From: CAJXZP01 sp049606935
GTDB taxonomy: Bacteria; Bacteroidota; Bacteroidia; Flavobacteriales_G; Salibacteraceae
Reading direction: 5' to 3'
Assembly (NCBI GenBank): GCA_049606935.1
Contig: JBMYWA010000006.1
Location: forward strand, 1-53,156
Length of the DNA stretch: 53,156 bases
This document shows positions 8,664 through 15,446 of the stretch, one piece after another (the stretch's first letter is position 1; each line of letters opens with the position of its first letter). The notes beneath the pieces were generated by a model that saw only the letters and a list, made by a program, of their open reading frames with translations, searched no databases and was not told the origin of the DNA. The translations under genes were made by a program, and so were the position numbers.

Positions 8664-9644
8664 TTAATCCATATAATACCAAAATTTAGGCTCTGTACCT
8701 AAATCCTCTTTTAAACGGAATACTTTTTTGTTTTCTAAGATGTAACGGATGTCACTTTCAGGATCTAATATATTTCCAAAAGTTCTTGCACCCGTTGGGC
8801 AAGCTTCCACACAAGCTGGATTTTTACCTTCTCTGGATCTTTGCACACAGAATGTACATTTTTCCATTACCCCTTTTTTACGTAACCTATTACCCAAGTA
8901 ATGTTGCTCTTTGTTTACCTCAGGCTCAGGTACAGTTGGTTGCTTCCAGTTAAACCTTCTTCCATCATAAGGACAAGCGGCTAAGCAATAACGGCAACCT
9001 ACGCACCAATCGTAATCAATAACCACAATGCCATCTGTTTCTTGCCAGGTTGCTTCTACCGGACAAACTTTTACACAAGGAGGATTATCGCAATGAAAAC
9101 ATTGTGTACCCAAGTAAAAATGGCCATCTGCAGGAACTTCATGGGTAAAAGTATCATCGGCCATTTCAAAATTAATTCCGTTTTTCTTATCCATTTCGTG
9201 AATACGGATATATTGCATCTGGGTGTCTCTGTCCTGATTATTCTCCTCTACACAAGCCGTAATACAATCGCCATAACCCTTACATTTACTTACGTTAAAA
9301 GCGTATCCAAACAAGGTGTTTTCATTAGGCTTTTTATCGCTAATATTCAATTTATGCCCTGTACGTTCCGCATAATTTTGAGTTAAGCGATCAATGGTCG
9401 CTTTACGCTCCTCATCGGTCATCACCTTATAATTACCTTTAAAGTACTCTTGCCATTTATTATCTGAGCATCCTGCACCAGATAATGCGGCTGAAGCTAC
9501 AAATCCACCTGCTAACGACTTTAAACTGGATCTTCTATCCATTGGTTTTTCAAAAACTTGTTTAATTCCATCAGATGCAGGTTTTTCAGCCTCCGCCCCA
9601 TTATTAAACAAATTTTGAAGTTTTTTTATGCTATCTATTATCAT
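8664..9644 (-). CDS. nrfC: NrfC-like periplasmic iron-sulfur protein with Tat-type signal
   Basis: The 326-residue protein has a twin-arginine-like DRRSSLKSL at residues 36-44, preceded by an unusual 35-residue extension. Four Cys groups follow: C121/C127/C131 (CKGYGDCITAC), CFHCDNPPCVKVCP near 182, CVGCRYCLAACP near 214 and CTFCVQRSREGKNPACVEACP near 263, giving up to four clusters. The first group has Tyr where a second Cys is expected. It should carry electrons from the NrfD-like subunit to the cytochromes. The gene starts 6 bases after the tetraheme gene, which supports start 9644 over the inner ATG at 9542. A GAGC near residue 59 is a weak lipobox-like feature. Confidence 0.88.
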   Translation of the reverse strand: MIIDSIKKLQNLFNNGAEAEKPASDGIKQVFEKPMDRRSSLKSLAGGFVASAALSGAGCSDNKWQEYFKGNYKVMTDEERKATIDRLTQNYAERTGHKLNISDKKPNENTLFGYAFNVSKCKGYGDCITACVEENNQDRDTQMQYIRIHEMDKKNGINFEMADDTFTHEVPADGHFYLGTQCFHCDNPPCVKVCPVEATWQETDGIVVIDYDWCVGCRYCLAACPYDGRRFNWKQPTVPEPEVNKEQHYLGNRLRKKGVMEKCTFCVQRSREGKNPACVEACPTGARTFGNILDPESDIRYILENKKVFRLKEDLGTEPKFWYYMD

Positions 9645-9650
9645 GTTGAT

Positions 9651-10301
9651 CTACTTTTTTGCACGCTGCTCCATCATGCGTGTATTTATTCTACTTGGAA
9701 ACTTATGCGGGAAACTTGGTCCATGCGGATCATGACAATCCACACACGTATTTTTCACCACCGGTTTGGCCCATCCACCAATTCTTTTTCCATGCGCTCC
9801 ACCTACCCAATCTTTATATTGAGTTTGATGACACTGAGCACATAATTGATAGGAGTTATTAAACGAAATGGGCTCGTTAGTAATAGAGTGCAACTTATCC
9901 ATATTACCCTCGCTATGACAGGTAGTACAATTCATTACATTTTTTGAAGCATGTTTAATTTCAATATTCCAATGAGATTTCTCTCCCATTTTAGGTTTTG
10001 TTGCCAATAATTGGGCTAAAGGCACATTATGACATTCACTACACTTAAATGATGTTATTTGATTTTCACGATTTGTAACCGCAAAATGACGACCTTCAGC
10101 GTAAACACTAACGGTATCTAGTTGAGGTAAATGAGTCACTGAGCTCACAAAAACAGAATCTTCATGATACGGTTTAGACTCAATAGTGCTAAAAATGCTA
10201 TGATGATCACCATGGTGATTATTCATAATCATGGTACTAAGTAGAGAACCCGCTAAAAGAACTGCTACTATGATAATTATAGACGATATCCAGGTTTTCA
10301 T
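9651..10301 (-). CDS. Membrane-anchored tetraheme cytochrome c in the nap operon
   Basis: An N-terminal membrane segment (residues about 4-26) is followed by a His-rich patch (NHHGDHH) and four CXXCH heme motifs at residues 87, 125, 154 and 186 (CSECH, CTTCH, CAQCH, CVDCH). The last is followed by DPHGPSFPH, typical of cytochrome c3/NapC-type multiheme proteins. It is too short of NapC/NrfH features to be called NapC, but its anchor, heme number and place between the NapB-like and NrfC-like genes suggest it relays electrons between the quinol-oxidising module and NapB/NapA. It lies 2 bases after the NapB-like gene. Confidence 0.85.
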   Translation of the reverse strand: MKTWISSIIIIVAVLLAGSLLSTMIMNNHHGDHHSIFSTIESKPYHEDSVFVSSVTHLPQLDTVSVYAEGRHFAVTNRENQITSFKCSECHNVPLAQLLATKPKMGEKSHWNIEIKHASKNVMNCTTCHSEGNMDKLHSITNEPISFNNSYQLCAQCHQTQYKDWVGGAHGKRIGGWAKPVVKNTCVDCHDPHGPSFPHKFPSRINTRMMEQRAKK

Positions 10302-10303
10302 AA

Positions 10304-10984
10304 TTACTTTAATTCTTTGTAAAAATCTTTAATTTCCTTAGCCTGATCGTTAAGTGCATGGCACTGACGACAATTCACTCGCTCTGGATGCGTTACTCTA
10401 ATAGCATCTGGTGCTGATGGGCCAGCATGACAGGATAAACAATCTTTTCGCATATCTAGGTCATGCGGAATGGTTGGCGGACTTCCTGGTAATGCGTGGT
10501 TATGAATACTAACCGGTAACCTCTTATCTTCTTCCCAGTTGGTTGGACGAAATAACGTTTCTGTGTTTACCGCAGCATGGCACTGTCTACAATTTATTTT
10601 TTCGGGATGAGGAACCACCGGTGCAAAAGCATCAAATTCATTCACATATCCGCCATTTTGATGGCACTTTAAACAGTCTTTACCGCCCAAAGTCATTTCA
10701 TCTTGAATTTCATGAGGAATAAAAGGAGGAGCTCCGTAATACGCCCGATGAGAATAATACTCTTCTAAGGTTTTCTCGGGCACCCATTCTTCAAACGTAT
10801 TTTGATAGTATCCAGCAGCATTCCAGTGCTCACTACTCCACTTTTCAGTAGGAACAGGAATACTAGAAAATTCTGAATAATTTACAACTGCAACAGAACC
10901 TGCACTATCAATTGACTTTGATACAATCATAAATCCTCCTGCCACTAGCAGAAAGAACAACAAAAGAATAATAATCCTTTTCAT
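10304..10984 (-). CDS. napB: Tetraheme NapB-like cytochrome built from two diheme modules
   Basis: The 226-residue protein has an N-terminal membrane or signal segment and four CXXCH motifs at residues 104, 132, 182 and 205. The order is repeated: GAPPFIPH (84-91), CLKCH, HPEKINCRQCHA, and again GSPPTIPH (167-174), CLSCH, HPERVNCRQCHA. NapB, the electron-transfer partner of NapA, normally has one such PPxIPH-heme-heme unit and two hemes. The sequence therefore looks like an internal duplication of NapB. It directly follows napA (10 bases), which supports the assignment. Family known: NapB. Inference: four-heme wire to NapA. Confidence 0.8.
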   Translation of the reverse strand: MKRIIILLLFFLLVAGGFMIVSKSIDSAGSVAVVNYSEFSSIPVPTEKWSSEHWNAAGYYQNTFEEWVPEKTLEEYYSHRAYYGAPPFIPHEIQDEMTLGGKDCLKCHQNGGYVNEFDAFAPVVPHPEKINCRQCHAAVNTETLFRPTNWEEDKRLPVSIHNHALPGSPPTIPHDLDMRKDCLSCHAGPSAPDAIRVTHPERVNCRQCHALNDQAKEIKDFYKELK

Positions 10985-10994
10985 AGTGTGAGTT

Positions 10995-13331
10995 TTAAGC
11001 TTTTTCTACTTTAATAGCACATTTCTTGTAATCTGGCTGCTTTGATATTGGACAATAAGCATCTAATGTGAGCTCATTAATTTTTAAGTCTTCATCAAAA
11101 AACGGAACAAACACCATTCCTTCTGGCGGATTACCCCTACCGTTAATCATAGCATCCAATACAATGGTTCCTCTTCTAGAAGTTAACCTTACAGAATCCC
11201 CATCTCTAACACCCATACGTTTAGCATCGGCAGGATTAATCTCTGCATACGCTTTTGGCATTGCTTTATGAAGAACTGGAATTCTACGTGTCATAGACCC
11301 TGTATGCCAATGTTCAACTACCCTACCCGTATTTAACCAAAATGGATACTCTTGATCTGGCTCTTCAGGAGCTGGTTCGTAAGGACGTTGCCAAATAATA
11401 GCTCTTCCTTCAGGTTTACCATAAAAATCAAAATCTTCTGCACCCTTTGGATCATAATTAGCACAAGCCGGATCATACTTGGTATTGTACCTCCACTTTG
11501 TTTCTTGTCCGTCAACAAAGGGCCACATTGCACCTGGTTGAGATTTTAAAACCTCTAAAGGAGCCATATTATGTTTTTTGCCATCATGATGACGTCTGTA
11601 TTCGTTGTAAATTTCTTCAATATGGGTTTCATCTTTATAATAAAACTGCTTTTCAAAGCCCATTCTCTTAGCCACTTCCATAATTTGAACGGTATCACTC
11701 ATAGACTCGCCTGGAGCTTGAACCATTTGTTCAAAATATTGGGTTCTTCTTTCCGAATTACCATAAAGACCTTCTCTTTCAATCCACATGGCGGATGGTA
11801 AAATAACATCTGCTATTTCGGTAGTTGGAGTTGGGTAAATATCAGATACGACTACAAAACGATCTTCTTTTAAAGCCCCATCTCTATATCTATTTAAATG
11901 TGGCATGGTAATCATTGGGTTCGTTACTTGAATCCACATAAATTTAATATCGCCTCTATCCAAAGCTCTAAACATAGCCACAGTATGATTAGAAGGTTTA
12001 GGATCAATATTAGTTACCGGAACATCCCAAATTTCAGCGGCCAATTTTCTATGTTCTTCATTCATTACCACTCCGTGGGGTAACTTATGAGTTAGCGTTC
12101 CTACTTCTCGCACAGTACCACATGCAGAGGGTTGACCCGTTAATGAGAATGGAGAATTACCCGGGCTTGAAATTTTACCAACCAATAGATGAATATTGTA
12201 AACTAAGTTGTTAATCCAAGTACCACGGGTATGTTGATTCATTCCCATACACCAAAGAGAAACCACCTTTTTATTGGCGTTTCCGTAAAGTGAGGCCATG
12301 TATTTAATATCTTTTACAGATACCCCTGAAATTTTGGATACTTTCTCTGGTGTATAATCTTGTAGGAATGCTTTGTATTGTTCAAAATCAATTTTTGTAG
12401 CCTCATCCTTAAACTTGTACTTCTCTTCCAAGCCATATCCCATATTGGTTTTACCGCTCAAGAAATTTACATGGTCTTCCACAAATGATTTATTCATCCA
12501 ACCATTCGCAATAATTTCATAACAAATAGAATTGGCTACGGCTAAATCTGTATTAGGTTTAAATAAAATGGATTTATCAGATGCTCTACTCGTTCTAGTT
12601 GTACGCGTAGCAAAATCAACGATAGTGGCACCATCTTTCATTTTACGATCTAATAATCTGGAAAATAATACGGGATGCATTTCTGCCATATTGTTACCCC
12701 ATAGTATAAATACATCGGCATAATCAAAATCTTCGTAACATCCCATTGGTTCATCTAAACCAAATGAAGTTAAGAATCCAGTAACCGCACTAGCCATACA
12801 TAAACGAGCATTGGCTTCTAAGTTATTCGTTCCAATACAACCTTTAAAAAGTTTAGAAGCTACGTACCCATCCGGAATAGTCCACTGTCCAGAACCGTAC
12901 ATAGAAACAGCATCTTTACCATGGTTAGCAATAGTTTCTTGCATTTTAGAAGCCACTAAATCAAGCGCTTCCTCCATAGGTGTTTCTACCAGTTTGCCGT
13001 TCTTTCTAACCCAAGCATTTCGCAAACGATCTTTACCATACATAGAAATAATAGAATGGTATCCTTTCATACAACAAAGCCCTTTGTTCACTGTAGAACG
13101 AGGGTCACCCTTCACCGCAATGGCTTTTCCGTTTTGAGTTCCGACTAATACACCACAACCTACTCCACAGAATCTACATGGAGCTTTTTTCCATTCTATA
13201 TCGCCATCAAGATTCTTAAGTAAATCTTCTTGTTCATAGGCAAACATAATTCCTGGAATCATTGTTGTTGCAGCCATCATTGCAGATGCTGCGGCCATTT
13301 TCTTGATAAAATTTCTTCTGTCCATTTTCAT
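10995..13331 (-). CDS. napA: Periplasmic nitrate reductase catalytic subunit NapA
   Basis: The 778-residue molybdopterin protein has a Tat signal (MDRRNFIKKM then a hydrophobic stretch), a 4Fe-4S motif CRFCGVGCG with a later KGLCCMKG, and ARLCMASAV with the Cys expected to bind molybdenum. The C-terminal molydopterin-dinucleotide domain includes TGRVVEHWHTGSMTRR and ends with PDYKKCAIKVEK, as in NapA. It reduces nitrate to nitrite in the periplasm. A TTG two codons upstream is also open, but ATG 13331 (MKMDRRNF) gives a normal Tat leader. It sits 17 bases after napD. Confidence 0.95.
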   Translation of the reverse strand: MKMDRRNFIKKMAAASAMMAATTMIPGIMFAYEQEDLLKNLDGDIEWKKAPCRFCGVGCGVLVGTQNGKAIAVKGDPRSTVNKGLCCMKGYHSIISMYGKDRLRNAWVRKNGKLVETPMEEALDLVASKMQETIANHGKDAVSMYGSGQWTIPDGYVASKLFKGCIGTNNLEANARLCMASAVTGFLTSFGLDEPMGCYEDFDYADVFILWGNNMAEMHPVLFSRLLDRKMKDGATIVDFATRTTRTSRASDKSILFKPNTDLAVANSICYEIIANGWMNKSFVEDHVNFLSGKTNMGYGLEEKYKFKDEATKIDFEQYKAFLQDYTPEKVSKISGVSVKDIKYMASLYGNANKKVVSLWCMGMNQHTRGTWINNLVYNIHLLVGKISSPGNSPFSLTGQPSACGTVREVGTLTHKLPHGVVMNEEHRKLAAEIWDVPVTNIDPKPSNHTVAMFRALDRGDIKFMWIQVTNPMITMPHLNRYRDGALKEDRFVVVSDIYPTPTTEIADVILPSAMWIEREGLYGNSERRTQYFEQMVQAPGESMSDTVQIMEVAKRMGFEKQFYYKDETHIEEIYNEYRRHHDGKKHNMAPLEVLKSQPGAMWPFVDGQETKWRYNTKYDPACANYDPKGAEDFDFYGKPEGRAIIWQRPYEPAPEEPDQEYPFWLNTGRVVEHWHTGSMTRRIPVLHKAMPKAYAEINPADAKRMGVRDGDSVRLTSRRGTIVLDAMINGRGNPPEGMVFVPFFDEDLKINELTLDAYCPISKQPDYKKCAIKVEKA

Positions 13332-13348
13332 GTTCAAGGCATTTTGTA

Positions 13349-13576
13349 TTACATATCGAACCCAGAGACTAGGGCCATATTTTTTATTTCAGTAATCGAT
13401 TCAAATATTTGCTCCAACTTTTTTTCCGCATGAACGGTAGGCGTATCCGTAACCAGTACTAATACATTTTCATTGGTGGAAGGGTTAACCTCACATTGAG
13501 GTAAGCGATTAAGTTCTTCTACAAGTTTGTCCTTCTTTCCTTCAAAAGCATGAACTAAATAACTCTTTATTGGCAT
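13349..13576 (-). CDS. napD: NapD, Tat-signal-binding chaperone for NapA
   Basis: The 75-residue protein begins MPIKSYLVHAFEGK and follows the small ferredoxin-like fold of NapD: two beta-alpha-beta units with LNRLPQCEV and LEQIFESITEIKNM before a final strand (ALVSGFD). NapD binds the NapA twin-arginine leader and holds the enzyme in the cytoplasm until the molybdenum cofactor is loaded. Its length and its place as first gene before napA are typical. The operon promoter and operator are directly upstream. Confidence 0.85.
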   Translation of the reverse strand: MPIKSYLVHAFEGKKDKLVEELNRLPQCEVNPSTNENVLVLVTDTPTVHAEKKLEQIFESITEIKNMALVSGFDM

Positions 13577-13598
13577 AATCGTTTTTTAATGTTTAAGT

Positions 13599-13606
13599 CA
13601 AAAATA
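13599..13606 (-). promoter_or_regulatory. Candidate -7 box of the nap operon
   Basis: On the minus strand the bases read TATTTTTG, an exact match to the Bacteroidota -7 consensus TAnnTTTG, 22 bases before the napD start. No convincing TTG -33 box stands at the usual spacing, which would fit a promoter that depends on an activator. Confidence 0.5.
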
Positions 13607-13650
13607 TGGGCTTTGTATAGCAGAAAAAGAGACCTATATCCTTTGATTAA

Positions 13651-13664
13651 GTGACTTTAGTCAC
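13651..13664 (-). promoter_or_regulatory. CRP/FNR-family operator candidate upstream of napD
   Basis: GTGACTTTAGTCAC is a perfect inverted repeat with 6-base arms (GTGA-N6-TCAC core). This is the half-site of CRP/FNR superfamily regulators; HcpR, which controls nitrate, nitrite and NO genes in Bacteroidota, has the same core. Its centre lies about 62 bases upstream of the start site implied by the -7 box, the usual class I activator place. The identity of the regulator is inferred. Confidence 0.5.
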
Positions 13665-13853
13665 CATTATTAATAACGTCCAGCAATTTAACATTAATTA
13701 TCAATAAGTTAACAACACCACACCGTCAAACAAGCTTATTTGGAAACGTTATAAATAACCAAAGATGGCGGTTTAACTGACCTTACTCATATTTTTTACT
13801 ATCTCATAAAACTGATAAACATCAGATTTCTGTAGTTATTCAATAGGTATTAT

Positions 13854-13902
13854 AACCGACAGTAAACGATTACAAACGACTAGTAAACGACAAAATACCG
13901 AT
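13854..13902. repeat. Five helically phased A(A/C)CGA(C/T) repeats upstream of ssb
   Basis: The units AACCGAC (13854), AAACGAT (13864), AAACGAC (13874), AAACGAC (13885) and TACCGAT (13896) are spaced 10, 10, 11 and 11 bases, one DNA turn each. They lie about 105 bases before the ssb start and 280 bases before napD. An array like this is typical of cooperative binding by a response regulator or similar protein along one DNA face. Confidence 0.6.
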
Positions 13903-14006
13903 TAGAATTTGGAGGGTGTTGAATATTTGCATCGTCAAACAATTCCACTATCAGCTGTAAGGGAAATTGACAAAACACATTTTATTTATTTATTAAAACC
14001 TTTATC

Positions 14007-14345
14007 ATGAACACATTAAGAAACAAAGTACAATTAATAGGACGTTTAGGTCAAAACCCAGAAATAGTAAACTTAGATGGCGGAAAAAAACTAGCCAAAA
14101 TATCTATTGCCACCAATGAATCTTATAAAAACCAAAAAGGCGAAAAAGTAGAAAACACCCAATGGCACAACGTAATTGCCTGGGGAAACACCGCTAACAT
14201 TATTGAAAAATACATGAGCAAGGGTCAAGAAGTAGCTATTGAAGGGAAGTTAAATAACAAAAAATTTGACGACAAAAACGGTGTTACCCGTTATGTTACA
14301 GAAATCATTGCCAATGAGGTGCAACTTTTTGGAAGTGTTAAGTAA
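14007..14345 (+). CDS. ssb: Short single-stranded DNA-binding protein (SSB)
   Basis: The 112-residue protein is one OB fold of the SSB family: NKVQLIGRLGQNPE, TQWHNVIAWG and GQEVAIEGKL are the diagnostic strands. Unlike replicative SSB it ends at EVQLFGSVK, straight after the OB fold, and lacks the acidic tail ending in DDxPF that recruits repair and replication partners. Bacteroidota often have such a short SSB paralog beside the main one. It is a single gene with its own terminator, and its upstream region has a phased repeat array. Confidence 0.9.
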   Translation: MNTLRNKVQLIGRLGQNPEIVNLDGGKKLAKISIATNESYKNQKGEKVENTQWHNVIAWGNTANIIEKYMSKGQEVAIEGKLNNKKFDDKNGVTRYVTEIIANEVQLFGSVK

Positions 14346-14378
14346 AAAACTCAATCCTAATTAACAGTGAAATAAAAT

Positions 14379-14411
14379 GCCATCCGTAGTGAGTACGGGT
14401 GGCTTTTTTTA
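14379..14411 (+). terminator. Terminator of ssb
   Basis: GCCATCCGTA pairs with TACGGGTGGC (10 pairs, one G-U) around a GTGAG loop and is followed by seven T. The B12 operon ends convergently at 14409, inside the T run. Confidence 0.85.
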
Positions 14412-15446
14412 TGGGAAAAAGATAAACTGTGGGTTCACTCCCATTGGAAACACTGTCTCGGTTTGAAAATCGTAAGAGTATACATTTAGCTCTCCTGGTT
14501 GCACATAATCCTTGGTATCGGTTAGGTACACTTTTTCATTGTTTACGGCTAAACCATAAAAATTACTACCAGGTGCTACTGATTTAAGCATGGTTAAACC
14601 GTTGTTGGAATACCTATATAAATCTCCATCTAAAAAGTAAGTAGTTTGGTTAATGGAATCGTAAGCCATTTTAAGGGGGGTTCTGGTTACGCTAAAGGCA
14701 TATTCTTCATACACTCCATCCAACAGTAAATTGATGCGATAAATACCACCTTTAGCCAACACTTTTAATTCAGAAAAGGACGAAAATTGAAAATCGACTA
14801 TACCTGTACTTACTTGATAGGTTTTAATTAGAGATTTTGTAGCTATATCAAACACATTAATAACGCTGTCTGTTTTGTTTAAAACCAAAGCAAGCGATTT
14901 CCATTTCATAATATTTTCATTCCATCCAGCATTAGAAATAGACCCAATTATTTGGCGTGTATCTAAATTTACTTCCCAAATTTTATTTGCGTACAAATCG
15001 GTTACCCAAGCAATTTTTGGTTGTTCGCTTATAATTGCCATTTGTCGGGGAGAATTAAATCCCGTAATAGTAGAAACGCTTGAAAATTCAGGCATGGTAA
15101 CGACTTCAATTTTACTAGAATTATTTACCACAACATACCCTACACTATCGCTAACAATCATACTCTGAGGCACATCACCTAAAGGAAATCCATTGACGGT
15201 TTTAAATACTTCTTGCGAGGTATTCTGGTTCTCTAAATCCACCCAAGAAACAGATCCATTTCCAAACATAAAGTTACCTTCGTTTAATACGATAACAGAT
15301 GAGGATCTGGGGATTTCGACATTACCTAATTCACCTTGAGGGCCATAATCATCGTAGTTTTTTGTACAACCCGTAAAAATTATCAAACCTGTAAAAAGGC
15401 AAGTAAAATAACCTAATGAAACTATATTAGAAAAGTGGCTGTACAT
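14409..15446 (-). CDS. BtuG-like beta-propeller lipoprotein (YncE/DUF5074 type)
   Basis: This 345-residue lipoprotein (lipobox TGC, then the charged CTKNYDDYG of a surface-export signal) contains repeated YncE/DUF5074-like propeller blades such as SSVIVLNEGNF, GYVVVNNSSKIEVV and KVYLTDTKDY. In Bacteroides, BtuG proteins of this fold bind vitamin B12 with very high affinity and cap the BtuB transporter. Here the start overlaps the BtuB-like stop by one base (TAATG) and the operon has a cobalamin riboswitch. I infer a BtuG role from fold and context; sequence identity to BtuG is not tested. Confidence 0.8.
   Translation of the reverse strand: MYSHFSNIVSLGYFTCLFTGLIIFTGCTKNYDDYGPQGELGNVEIPRSSSVIVLNEGNFMFGNGSVSWVDLENQNTSQEVFKTVNGFPLGDVPQSMIVSDSVGYVVVNNSSKIEVVTMPEFSSVSTITGFNSPRQMAIISEQPKIAWVTDLYANKIWEVNLDTRQIIGSISNAGWNENIMKWKSLALVLNKTDSVINVFDIATKSLIKTYQVSTGIVDFQFSSFSELKVLAKGGIYRINLLLDGVYEEYAFSVTRTPLKMAYDSINQTTYFLDGDLYRYSNNGLTMLKSVAPGSNFYGLAVNNEKVYLTDTKDYVQPGELNVYSYDFQTETVFPMGVNPQFIFFP

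Noticed and set aside
8641..8682. Longer start of the NrfD-like gene
   Set aside because: It would overlap the preceding gene by 19 bases; ATG 8640 leaves a normal gap.
7426..10301. Alternative complex III or polysulfide reductase operon
   Set aside because: NrfCD-like and multiheme genes also occur there, but the same operon starts with napD-napA and lacks ActB- or PsrA-type genes.
13854..13902. CRISPR array
   Set aside because: Units are only 6-7 bases and 10-11 bases apart, with no cas genes; this is a protein-binding array.
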